From Przewalskia tangutica (Eukaryota > Streptophyta > Magnoliopsida > Solanales > Solanaceae), in NCBI GenBank assembly GCA_029844215.1, contig CM056733.1, forward strand, positions 51,659,142 to 51,723,141: a stretch of 64,000 nt of DNA. The letters are read 5' to 3'. The notes under the pieces were generated by a model. The model searched no databases, was not told the origin of the DNA, and worked only from the letters and a program-made list of their open reading frames with translations. The stretch's first letter is position 1. Each line of letters starts with the position of its first letter. The translations under genes were made by a program, and so were the position numbers. Positions 1 to 9,823 of the stretch are shown piece by piece.

Positions 1-780
1 CAATATTTATTCCACCATACAGGATGGCACCTGCTGAGTTGAGGGAATTGAAAGACCAGCTGAAAGATTTGCTAGAAAAAGACTTTATCAGGCCAAGTGT
101 TTCTCCCTTGGGAGCGTCAATTTTATTTGTAAAGAAGAAGGATGGGACGCTGCGTATGTGTGTTGATTACAGGCAGCTGAATAAGGTAACTATCAAGAAC
201 ATATATCCCCTCCCCAGGATTGATGATTTGTTTGACCAGTTGCAGGGTGCGAGGTGTTTCTCCAAGATAGATCTGTGGTCTGGTTATCATCAGGCGCGAG
301 TTAGAGAGGCAGATATCCCAAAGACTGCATTCAGGACCCGGTATGGGCACTATGAGTTCAGGGTGATGTCTCTCGGGTTGACCAACGCCCCAACATTATT
401 CATGGATTTGATGAACCGGGTGTTCAAGTCATTCTTGGATATGTTCGTTATAGTATTCATTGATGATATCCTGGTTTATTCGCGCAGGCGAGCATGCGGA
501 TCGGCGAGGGCGGTATTGGGAGTCCTCGGGGCCGGATTGTATGTCAAGTTCTCGAAATCGAGTTTTGGTTGGCTTGTGCTTTCTTAGGGCATGTTATCGG
601 GTAGATGATATTCGGGTTGATCTGAAAGATTGAGCGATCGAGACTTGGCCTAGACCAGCTACACCGGAGTGCGACTTTTGGGCCTTGCGGGTTATTATCG
701 GAGATTTGTGGAGAAGTTTGCTTCCATCTCAGCACCTTTGACTAGGTGACTCGAGAAAGCGGTATGTTCGGTGGGCGGAT
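1..780 (+). pseudogene. pol: E1 reverse transcriptase domain of pol
   Basis: RNA-dependent DNA polymerase part of a Ty3/Gypsy polyprotein, which copies element RNA in virus-like particles. The open frame from 24 to 587 shows the family landmarks in order: MAPAELRELK near the start, FVKKKDGTLRMCVDYRQLNK, the catalytic aspartate in FSKIDLWSGYHQ, TRYGHYEF, the LGLTNAP region and the active-site FIDDILVYSR at about 455-485. The reading frame is lost after about 490: the usual EQEHADHLR stretch is garbled, and the thumb region resumes out of frame (words for GLAGYYRRFVEKF near 690-720). The ATG at 24 is internal to the polyprotein, not a true start. Confidence 0.92.
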
Positions 781-819
781 GCTTGTGAGGGCGATTTCGA
801 TTCTTGAAGGAGAAATTGG

Positions 820-1470
820 CGGCGCCCAGTCCTTACTCTTCCAGAAGGTTTAGACGGATATGTGGTTTATTGTGATGCGTCGGGTGTCGTTCTTGGGTGA
901 GTACTGATGCAGCACGGCAAGGTTATAGCTTACGCATCCCGACAGCTCAGGAAGCATGAGAAGAACTATCCTACACATGACTTGGAGTTGGCAACGGTGA
1001 TTCATGCCTTGAAGATCTGGAGACATTATTTGTATGGAGTTTATGTGGATATTTACACAGACCATAAGAGTCTCCAGTATATCTTCAGCCAGAGGGAGCT
1101 GAACTTGCGGCAGAGACGGTGGTTAGAGCTACTTAAGGATTATGATGTCGACATTCTATACCACCCAGGAAATGCCAATGTAGTTGCAGATGCCCTTAGT
1201 CGTAGGTCGATGGGTAGTCTGTCTGATGTACAACCAGAGAGAAGGGATATGGTCCGCGAGTTACATCAGCTAGCGAGCCTTGTGGTTCGTTTGGTTGATA
1301 ATAGTAGTGGAGTTCGGGTTCGAGAGGTTGTCGAGTCTTCCATCGTCGAGGAGGTGAAGAGGCGACAATATGAGGATCCGATTATGGTACGGTATCGCGA
1401 TGCGGCTCTTCAGAAAGAGAAGAGTCTATTTGAGGTAGCGCCTGATGGGGTGCTAAGGTTTGAGGAGCGG
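820..1470 (+). pseudogene. pol: E1 RNase H domain of pol
   Basis: RNase H removes the RNA strand of the RNA/DNA hybrid during reverse transcription. The open frame from 907 carries MQHGKVIAYASRQLRKHEKN, THDLELATVIHALKIWRHYL, YTDHKSLQYIF and VVADALSRRSMGS, which supply the acidic E, D and D positions of the fold. The first catalytic aspartate lies upstream (VYCDAS-like codons near 865-885) and is separated by a TGA at 898-900. Linker sequence to integrase follows to about 1470. Frame is good from 907 to 1480 and then breaks. Confidence 0.9.
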
Positions 1471-1479
1471 CCTGTGTTC

Positions 1480-2202
1480 CCGATATGGCGAGACTTCGTC
1501 GCCAGTCGGGAGGCGCCGGTGCTCGTTATTCTATTCATCCGGGGTCGACTAAGATGTACCATGACCTCAGATGTATCTATTGGTGGGATGGCCTGATGAG
1601 GGACGTTGCGGAATTTGTGGCGCGATGCGGTGTCGGCAGTCAAGTTGAGCACGAAGCGTTGGGCTATTACAGCTATTGATATTAGACTTGGAAGTGGGAG
1701 GTGGTAAATATGGATTTTATTACGGGGTTACCTCACACTCGAGAGAGCGTGATTGCATCTGGGTTATTGTCGGCGGTGTGAAATCGACCTACTTTACGCC
1801 GATCGGGATGACTTTTTACCGAGGATTATGCTAGATTGTATATCGGAGAGATTGTGAGGCGCGAATTGCTACATCGATCATTTTGACAGAGGCCGGTTCT
1901 CGGCTAACTTCGGAGGTCTTTCGAGAAGGGATTAGGGACACGGTGAGTCTCGATCGCGTTTCATCCTCGGGCCGACGGACGGTAGGCGTACTATCCATAC
2001 ACTTAAGGATATGCTGCGGGCTTGTGTTATTGATTTCAGGGGTAGCTGGGAGGATCATTTACCTCTTGTGGAGTTTGCTTATAACAATAGCTACCATTCT
2101 AGTATCCAGATGGCGCCTTATGAGGCCTTATACGGGAGGAAGTGCAGGTCACCGATAGGTTGGTTTGAGGTGGGAGAAGTTCAGTTAGTCGGGCGGACTT
2201 GA
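1480..2202 (+). pseudogene. pol: E1 integrase zinc finger and catalytic core, frameshifted
   Basis: Integrase inserts the cDNA into the genome. The zinc-binding N-terminus is readable in frame 1485-1679 (ARYSIHPGSTKMYHDLRC then YWWDGLMRDVAEFVARC), but the second CxxC cysteine and following QQVK are garbled. The core at 1690-2010 is broken by several shifts. It resumes cleanly at 2011-2202 with DFRGSWEDHLPLVEFAYNNS and APYEALYGRKCRSP, the usual C-terminal core of the Tekay type. Several lesions sit where E2 has CAG and E1 reads CG, so some may be sequencing error and not decay. Confidence 0.85.
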
Positions 2203-2244
2203 TTGTGACGATGGATAAGGTGAAGCTTATCCGGGAAGCGATTA

Positions 2245-2748
2245 TTGTCATTTCAGTCGGCGAAGTCGTATGTAGATCATCGGCGTCGACACTTAGAGTT
2301 TGAGGTAGATGATTGGGTCTTCCTAAAGGTATCACCCATGAAGGGCGTGATGAGATTTGGGAAGAAAGGGAAACTTAGCCCAAGGTACATTGGGCCTTAT
2401 CTGATTGTCCGTAGGGTAGGCAAGGTTGCCTATGATTTGGATCTGTCGTCCGACCTGGAGGCAGTACATCCAGTGTTTCACGTGTCTATATTGCGAAAAT
2501 GTATTGGAGATCCATCTAGAGTGCACCCGATTCGTGATGTCCATGTGATAGAGGGGTTATCGTATGAGGAGAGTCCCATAGCGATACTCGATCGTCAGGT
2601 TAGGCGACTTCGGACAAAGGATGTGGCTTCCGTCAAGGTCTTATGGCGGAACGAGAACAGGGAGGAAGTGACGTGGGAAGCAGAGGAGGACATGATGAAG
2701 AAGTATCCTTACTTGTTCCCTACACCTCCAGGTAACCCACTTTCCTGA
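2245..2748 (+). pseudogene. pol: E1 integrase C-terminus with chromodomain
   Basis: This open frame gives the integrase C-terminal GPY/F module (KLSPRYIGPYLIVRRVGKVA, then HPVFHVSILRK) followed by a chromodomain-like tail (ILDRQVRRLRTKDVASVKVL, then WRNENREEVTWEAEEDM). Chromodomains in this position guide insertion to particular chromatin and define chromoviruses. The frame ends at a natural stop about 120 bp before the conserved pre-tract hairpin, so this is the true 3' end of pol. The ATG at 2245 is internal. Of the E1 domains this one looks most intact. Confidence 0.9.
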
Positions 2749-2870
2749 TTATTAGTTTTAATTTAGCAATTATGCTTGAGTATTGTTGTGGCCATGTGGG
2801 GCGTCTTTATTTGCAAGAGAATAGTTAAGAGGGTCTATGTCGAGATTGTGGTTTGAGTAAGCCTAGAAGG

Positions 2871-2910
2871 AACATTCGGGACGAATATTTCTAAGGGGGG
2901 GGGGGGAGAA
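2871..2910 (+). promoter_or_regulatory. E1 pre-tract hairpin and polypurine tract
   Basis: AACATTCG-GGA-CGAATATT is an inverted repeat with one arm base changed from the version in other elements (CGAATGTT). It is followed by a purine run with twelve G that ends just before the LTR. The purine run primes plus-strand DNA synthesis. Confidence 0.85.
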
Positions 2911-3208
2911 TGTTATACCCCGTAGTTCTGGCCATGCGTATGAGAGCGTACGAAAGGGATTAAGACTTAAAAAATTTCGAAAGATAGGTTGACGGATTGT
3001 TTCGGACGGGTTTTTAGTAAACTTTGAGGCGGTTTATGTCCAGTTGAATTATGAGTTCCTAGGTGTTTCAAAGGCCTAGTGCGTAGTTCGTTGAGTCTAG
3101 TTCCCAACGCAACCAATCGTTCGTCGATAGGACATCGGAGTAGAAAGTTATGGAAGTTACAAGTTCAGTGCGCAGTCGGACAGGAAAATAATTCGGTCAG
3201 GAGCCACA

Positions 3209-3300
3209 GGGCCGCGGCGCCGAAAGTTCTGTGAGGTTGCGGAGGTTTCAGCGCCGTGGCGCCGGCTGCAGGGCCGCGGCGCCGAGGCGGGTTCTGCGAG
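3209..3300 (+). repeat. GC-rich imperfect repeat in E1 LTR
   Basis: GGGCCGCGGCGCCGA occurs at 3209 and 3271, 62 bp apart, each followed by GTTCTGYGAG. A related GCGCCGTGGCGCCGG lies between them at 3251. The other LTRs here lack it. Confidence 0.75.
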
Positions 3301-4734
3301 GCTGAGTGGAAAAATTTGAACTGTTTTGTTTTTAAAAAGGCCATGGGAGGGTGACAAGTGTCCCCCCCCCCCATCTGATTTTTGCATGTACTATTTATTG
3401 ACCAAGACTTGAAGACTTGGTCATTCTTCAAGCTCTTCTCTATCTCTAAATTAGAAGCTCTTCCTTCTCTCTAGAAAATCAAGAGGAAATCAAGGATTGA
3501 GAAAAATCTGAAAAGTGTGGCAAGAAGGAAACTTATTTGCAAGCTTGTAGGAGTTATTGTGGTGGTGTTTTTGGAAAGGAGGCTAGCAAATTTGTTGGAT
3601 TAATTTGGCTAAAGCTCTAAGGTAACAATTCTTTCTCTTGTTGCTAGTTTTTGGTGTTGCATGTGAAGAAGAAGGAACTTGTAGTTGAAAATATTGCTCT
3701 TAGATAAATTGCATGTAAGAAATATGGTTTGGATATGAAAGGATTGGATAAGAAGGTTATGTAAGCATGTTGTAGCCAAAATACTACCTTAAACTTGTTA
3801 AGTTAGTTGTTATACATTGTGGGGCAGAATTTTACACATCCAAGTTTAGGTGTGTAATCCCCGTTGAATTGATTGGATTGTTGGGCCTTAAAAGTGGCAT
3901 TTGGATGTTGAATTCGGCCTTGAAAAAGGTGGCAAAGTATGTAGAAACAAAGGAAATGCTGCCCAATTTTCCATAGAATTTAGTGACTTTGCACTTGGAA
4001 TATTCTACGTTGTAGCTTGAGGTTAATAAACGTATTATGGTCATTATAGGTTGACGTACTACGTGCGATATTTTGGACTTAGCAAGTGGATTGACCGAAG
4101 AGGTATGTGGAACTTTCCTATCTCTTGAGCATGAATAGCTTTACCTATATGTGCGATGAGCGTGCAAGGTTTTGATATCCCTTACTTGTTTTAAGGATGG
4201 CCAAGTTTTGTGAGTAAGGGGGATTAACTCATTTTTTTAAAGAGTATTAAGGATGTCTTGAGTTTTCAATGTTAAGGGACTTGATGTGTTTAAGTATATG
4301 ATTTTTGTTTCTTTTTAAAAGTGTAAGTCCCTTGGGTTTAGGAAAATGTATTTGACTAAGGTATAACGTTAATTTAATGACTTTATGGGAAGTTGGTTAT
4401 ATTAGCTTTATGGAAGGTTAACAAAGGAAGATTTACTCTAAGTTAAATGAGTACGGATAAATGATTTGAAGTTGTGAAAGGCAAATTGATTTTTAAGGCA
4501 TTAATTGCCTAAGGTTTTAAAAGAGTAGAAGTACATAGTACTTTGGGTTAAATTCCCAGATTTCATAAAGACATGTTAGTGCCTTAAGTAAACTAAAATG
4601 GGAATTTATATGAACAAGATTAATAAGAAGTTAAGGGGTTTCTTAACTTGCTTGTATTATGTATGATAGCTGGTTTGTGCTAGTGATATATTATTATTTA
4701 TTACGGGGTCAATCCCCGGGTTGTGGCATTTGCA

Positions 4735-4880
4735 TATTCCGTGGATTTGCTACCCACGATGCGAGGAATACCTCATGCAAGTCCGTAGGGCTCATGCGGG
4801 TGAAATAGTCCCATGCGGATGAGTACAGCCTATGCGAGGAATACCTCATGCGGGTCCACATGACCCATGCGAGTGAAATA
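4735..4880 (+). repeat. ATGCGGG-rich short repeats in E1 LTR
   Basis: Alternating phrases GAGGAATACCTCATGCG and CATGCGGGT recur in direct order. Similar phrases appear in the LTRs of E3 (about 8605-8760) and, inverted, E4 (about 11830-12000), so this is an old LTR component shared between families. Confidence 0.6.
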
Positions 4881-5666
4881 GTCCCAGGAGTAGGAGTGCT
4901 TAATGATACTGCGGGGCGGATGACCTTGTTTTGACCATGAGCTTCCTATTTTCATGCAGTATAGTATATGCTTGATATTCTCATTGTTAGTAAGGCACAG
5001 TGTTCTGTACATTGATTATCACACATGTCTCCAGTTATTTTGGACTTATGAGGTATTTTCTGTATTTTCCAGTTTCGTATACTTAGTACATATTGTGTAC
5101 TGACCCCCTTCCTCGGGGGCTGCGTTCATCTGCGGTAGGGAGTAGCGGTGGTGGATCCTCACTCTTAGGATCACTATTCTGGTGTCAGAAGCTCCATTCC
5201 TCCGAAGGCTTGTTTTGTTGGTATGGTTTTTCCCTGATGCTATAGGTATTATGTACATTCAGGGGTATGGCGGGGCCTTGTCCCGCCACAGTTGTTTCCT
5301 AGAGGTCTGTAGTCACGTTTGTGGTTTGGGCTGTAAGAACCAAGTTGTATGGTTATACTTTTGATTAAGTATATTTTTATGGAATGCAGCATTGTCGGCT
5401 TGCCAGTAATGTTTACTTTATACAGGTTTATGTGTTATGTATGTTCCGCTGCTATTCTCTGATGTATACCTGATGGGGTGCCCCGGTAGGGCACCAGTCG
5501 CGGCCCCGGGGTCGGGTCGTGACAATAGGTATGTTGTGCACCATACTTATACGCAGGAGGCTGCTGGACATTTATGATTGGTTTCCATTTTTTCATCTCA
5601 TAAGATCGTGCAATAGAGGTGTGTTATTAGAATGGTTCCTCTCTAATATGTTATTGTGATACAACT

Positions 5667-6179
5667 ATGCCTCCGAAGAAAACAACAGTGGCCCAGAAGG
5701 ACAAGTCAGTAGCCGGAACTACCAGTCAGACTCAGAGAGTTACTAGGGCACAGGCCCAGTCTATGCCTGAGGATGTGCGTCAGTCAGCGGGTTCAGTTAC
5801 AACTCCATTACCAGAGGAGCTTAGAGCAGCTCCAGAGGCCCCGATACTTGAGCCTCCAGTTCCTCAGCCAAGGGAAGAGGATAGAGCCATGAGGGATGTT
5901 GTTCAGCTACTGACTAGACTAGTATCAGGGCAGAGTTGCAGGAAGGGACTAGGAGTTGATCCTAGGTCCGACAATTTGAGGGTTCGTGATTTCTTGAATT
6001 GTAACCCTTCAGAGTTTTCGGTTCCACGAGAATGACGCGAGTTCATCAAACGGATGCAGCGTACCTTGAGGGTAATTAGGGCTTCAGAGACTGAGTCAGT
6101 TGAGTTAGCTTCATATAGGATACGGGATATAGAGACAAACTGGTATGAGTCTTGGGAGTTATCCAGGGGAAAGGATATT
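5667..6179 (+). pseudogene. gag: E2 gag, N-terminal piece
   Basis: Gag forms the virus-like particle. The start at 5667 (MPPKKTTVAQKD) matches the gag starts of E3, E4, E5, E8 and E10, which also begin with basic MPPRK/MPRVK-like residues, and lies about 140 bp into the leader. A variable, proline-rich N-terminal part follows. An in-frame TGA at 6033-6035 replaces what looks like a tryptophan codon. The same frame then runs on through MQRTLRVIRASETESVELAS to the E3 insertion at 6180. It continues at 25163. Confidence 0.88.
6175..6179. repeat. Target duplication ATATT, left of E3
   Basis: ATATT here and at 25158-25162 flank E3 exactly and interrupt the E2 gag codons. Confidence 0.93.
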
Positions 6180-6392
6180 TGTTATACCCCGTATTTCCAG
6201 AGTATGTACGTAAGGACGTACGTAGAAAAGTTTGAAGCTTAAAGTAGGCTTGGCCGATTTTATTTTGTGTACAACCCCCGATTAGAGTCGTTTTTTTCGA
6301 AGCGTTTTACAACTTGCGAAGGAAAATTCGGCTATGTCATTTTTAATTTTTGCGGATTTTTAGAGAGGCGAAACATTTTGGACAAGCGGGAG

Positions 6393-6569
6393 GGTGACAA
6401 GTGTCACCTCGTATTAAGCGTTGTGGTGGGCGGCGTGGGACGATTTCAAGATAAGGGTTGGTAGGATATTTGTGAGGTTTTGGGAGTAGGGACTAGGGGC
6501 ACTTGGGCACATCTTGGCCCTCAGCCCCAGCACTTGGCTAGATCATGGCCACTTGGTTTCCTATAAATA
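6393..6569 (+). promoter_or_regulatory. E3 5' LTR promoter: palindrome and TATA box
   Basis: GGTGACAAGTGTCACC at 6393-6408 is an inverted repeat; in other families its centre is CACGTG, a G-box. TATAAATA follows at 6562-6569. The spacing of about 150 bp recurs in E5, E7 and E8. Transcription would start near 6600. Confidence 0.7.
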
Positions 6570-7045
6570 CCCCTCCCTTGTGAAGCTTTCTTCATCCACT
6601 CCTCACTTCCTCTAGTCTTGAAATCCCTCCGCACCGTGAGGCCCCCTTGGCGAGAGTTAGCACCACTCCTTGTGGTGTGGCGAGACACCCCCTTCCTATA
6701 GGGCTAAGGCGTGGGGTACCCACCACTTGCCTAGTTGTTCTCATAAAATACACCCCCCTCTTGGTAGAAATACTCTCCAAAGTATTGTTACTATACCCAA
6801 ATTACCTTAGCCGTATACCTTGTAGTATTCCAAAGTTACCTCTATACGTAGAGCCCGGAAATACTACCTTATGTCCTTTTTATCTCAAACCGAAACCCTA
6901 AGGAAAACCTTCATAGTCGGTTGAAGTGTTAAGTAGAAGTTGCGTAGAACTTCTAAGGGTTGTTTGGAGAGGGTTGGAGCGCCCAGAGTAGGAGTTAAAC
7001 GTCGCTCAGGATCAACATTTAAACTTGGATAATTTTGGGCTTATC

Positions 7046-7396
7046 GAGGTAAATATCTTGTCTCCCTTTTGTAAATTGAGTATATACTATTGAAGAATAA
7101 GAATTAAGTATAAGGTATATACAAGGAAAGTATATAAGAAGAGTATTGAACTGTACTTACATAGAATTTGTATTCTGATGAACTTGTGAAGTTTGGCGGG
7201 TAAGGAAATCTTGTCAATTTTAGTAGAAACTTGTATCTAGATTTATTCTACCGAGTAGTCTATACGTTGATAGACTTGTGTAACCTTTATAGGTTGAATG
7301 TTCTGCAAGTAGCATGTACTACTTGAAGGGTGGACAAAGCTAGCCGGGTTATAACCGTGGAGCGTTTTGCTTATAGTCGATAATCGTCGCGAGGTA
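7046..7396 (+). other. Candidate intron / micro-exon module in E3 5' LTR
   Basis: Seen: TATCGAG/GTAAAT (GT 7049), then TTTATAG/GTTGAATG (AG 7291-7292), then CGTCGCGAG/GTATGTG (GT 7394). The implied intron is 244 nt and the implied exon 101 nt (7293-7393). The same order occurs in nearly every LTR here. Splicing itself is inferred, not shown. Confidence 0.45.
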
Positions 7397-7470
7397 TGTG
7401 ATTCTTCCTATACTCTTGAGCATGATATTTTAAATATATATATAGTACGGTAGACGTACGTGTGTTAACT

Positions 7471-7588
7471 GAATAATAACTACGGCAATGTCTTTTGACT
7501 TAAGCCTGAATAATACTTACGGCAATGTCTTTAGACTTAAGCCTGAATAATACTTACGGCAATGTCTCGCGACTTAAGCCTGAATAAT
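7471..7588 (+). repeat. 37-bp tandem repeat, 3 copies (E3 5' LTR)
   Basis: CGGCAATGTCTTTNGACTTAAGCCTGAATAATA-type units begin 37 bp apart (CGGC at 7483, 7520, 7557). Copies also lie at 22986-23103 (3), 26235-26308 (2) and 31803-31877 (2), and one inverted in E7 LTRs. Confidence 0.85.
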
Positions 7589-9625
7589 AAGGATCTTAAA
7601 GCATTTCAAAAGAATACTGAATCATTTTTAACAGAAGAGAAATGTTTGGTTTTTAAACGATAAGCTTAAGAGTTATACTAGCTTTATGGGAAGTTAGGTA
7701 TAACGACTTAAGAGAAGTAAAAAGAATGATTTATCGATTTTAGAAGTTAAGAGACTTATTCTTAAAAGATAAGAGACTTGACTTAATTGAATTTTGTTAA
7801 AAAGTGTGAAACCTCATTCGTGAGTAATGAATACTTGGTTTTTAAAGGAATAATGTTTTTGATTTGAAATCGAATAAGTATCGAACAAACCACGTGCGCT
7901 AATAAAGAAATGTTTTGACTAATAAAGTATTATTAAAACCAGTAGAAACTTCCATCTGCATAGAAGCTAAGATGAGACAAAATGATATTACATTTCCTAG
8001 ATCATGGCTGCTGTAATAAGATTGTTATGAACAAGAATAACCTACTCACACATAAGGTATATGTTTCTCAAATTATTTTAAGGGATTAAAACTATGAACT
8101 ACGAAACCTTTCGAAAATGAGAAACTTGAGTAATTGAAATTAGGCAAACTTGAACGTTTGGAAAAGAATGTTGTTACTTGATTTTACAAAAAGAAGTGTT
8201 TTGATTTACTTCAAAAGATAATCACTCTATTTTTTATATACTACGGGTATTGTGTGACTTTTGTGAAAGTAACGTATCTTTTAAAGAGTTACTGTATGAA
8301 GTACTTTGGGGATAAAACCCCGATCTTGTTAATCATATAGTAGAAAGTACCTTGTGTGAATAATTTAATTGTGTTGGTTTGTGATAGCCTTGTAATACTT
8401 TCTTGTTGATTTGATAAGGAAACATGCTAGGATGCTACGTGTGTTAGTATCTTGTGATGATTGTGTAAAGGGGTTTCCCTCGATTGCGCTTAAGTTGTTT
8501 AACGATCAGCCGTTATGTTGGTATTGTACCACTCACCTTGACATGTTCCCGGAGGTTAAGGCGCCTCCGTCGGGGTAATACTCGAGCGATCTGTGTGACT
8601 ATGATTCGAGGATACCTCATGCGGGTCCCGAGGACTATGCGGGCTACGAGTTCGAGTTAGTGTGCGGCCTATATGGTCATGCGGTCTATGTGGCCATGCG
8701 GATCGCGAGTCGAGCGGATGCCGGAGTAGCTACCCTCGATGCGGGAATACCTCATGCGGGCTATTGGAGTGGCCTATCGCGGAGTCGGGGAAGTTCGGGG
8801 CTAGGCGCGCGCATTAGATCTGCGGGCGAGTGGCGGCTTTGATCATGTGATGCAAACAGATCTCGTAATCTGATTTATGACCCTGTTTGTCTTGTGGGTT
8901 TTAGTAGTCGGCTATGCCTTCGTACTTACCCCGTAAGGTTTTATGATGACACAGGTGGGACCTGGTGTTCATGTGTATTCCTTGGTGCTTTTATATCATA
9001 GACTGCCGGCAGTGAGGAAGGTATTCCACGAGCATGATTGATGTTGTGGCGTGAGACCCGTTGTTATATTTGAGTGATGACTTTGAGGCGTGAGTCCACG
9101 ACTTGACATATTTGCTTATTTATTGTGAAGCGTAGTTTGGTTATCATACATGTCTCACCTTTATATAGACTACTATGATTTCATTTCTGATATTTTGATT
9201 TCGCATACTTGGTACTGTTATCGACCTCGCCGAGGCTGCGTTCATCTGCATGATTGAGGTACACGATCGTTGATCCTAGCTCTCGAGTCACGATTCAGCG
9301 TTTGGGAAGCTCCGTTTCTCGGAGGCTTATCGGTGGTATAGTCCTGTCGTAGTAGGTGCTTACATTCGGGTATGGCGGGGCCTGTCCGCCATTGTTGTCA
9401 TGTCACTCTTGAAGTGCAGTAATCTTGTTGTGGCGAGTTGTATATATGGGATATGCTTGTTGGATTTAAGTTTTCATATATACATGCCGAAAGGCAATTT
9501 TCTCAGTTATTATTTCATACTTCATGTTATTTCATGTTATTGTTTTATATTCCACGATTACTCTGTTGTTGTATCACTAGGGTGCCGGTAAGGCACGATC
9601 ACGGGCAGGTTGGTCATGACAAAAG

Positions 9626-9638
9626 TGGTATCGGAAGC
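9626..9638 (+). other. E3 primer-binding site (initiator Met tRNA)
   Basis: TGGTATCGGAAGC directly follows the 5' LTR. The usual form is TGGTATCAGAGC, complementary to the tRNA-iMet 3' end; the change fits the CAG-to-CG pattern seen across the window. Confidence 0.8.
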
Positions 9639-9823
9639 GATTAATCCTCGGAAAGTGTCTACAGACCGTATCGATGAAGTCTTGATTATCGGTATGTTGT
9701 GTGCACCAATAATCGTGAGGCTATAGGATATTTAGGATTGGTTTCCATTCTTCTCATTCTGAGATCGTGCCTTAGAGTTGTGTTATAAGTTGGACCCCTC
9801 TCACGTATTTCTCTCCTCACGTT

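Larger units (their letters stand above)
1..5524 (+). mobile_element. E1: Ty3/Gypsy chromovirus, 3' part (pol + 3' LTR)
   Basis: The element enters the window inside pol and ends with its 3' LTR at 5524. Order seen: RT, RNase H, integrase, chromodomain, hairpin and polypurine tract, LTR beginning TGTTATACCCCG and ending GTCGTGACA. The bases after it match the leader of E2 (shared TGTTGTGCACC and GGAGGCTGC words seen after primer sites of other elements), so E1 inserted about 50 bp downstream of E2's primer-binding site. Its target duplication should be ATAGG, but the 5' side lies outside the window. Confidence 0.9.
2911..5524 (+). repeat. E1 3' LTR (2614 bp)
   Basis: Bounded by TGTTATACCCCG and GTCGTGACA. 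It holds a GC-rich repeat (3209-3300), a partial GGGTGACA/TGTCCC palindrome (3349-3366), a splice-donor-like AAG/GTAACA (GT at 3622), an acceptor-like TTATAG/G (exon side from 4050), a second donor-like GAG/GTATGTGG (GT at 4103), a short ATGCGGG-rich repeat (4735-4880), and a terminal GGTGCC/GGCACC hairpin (5477-5495). No gene is seen inside. Confidence 0.9.
6180..9621 (+). repeat. E3 5' LTR (3442 bp)
   Basis: Starts TGTTATACCCCG and ends CATGACA just before the primer site. It contains a promoter palindrome and TATA box, donor/acceptor/donor-like sites (GT at 7049, exon side from 7293, GT at 7394), three 37-bp repeats (7471-7588), a GTTATAC/GTATAAC hairpin (7672-7704), the conserved CATCTGCATAG block (about 7890-8040), and a terminal GGTGCC hairpin. 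Open frames in it (for example 6647-6901) show no known domain. Confidence 0.93.

Noticed and set aside
3157..3431. Minus-strand frames across the E1 GC-rich repeat
   Set aside because: Low-complexity shadow of the repeat, no domain.
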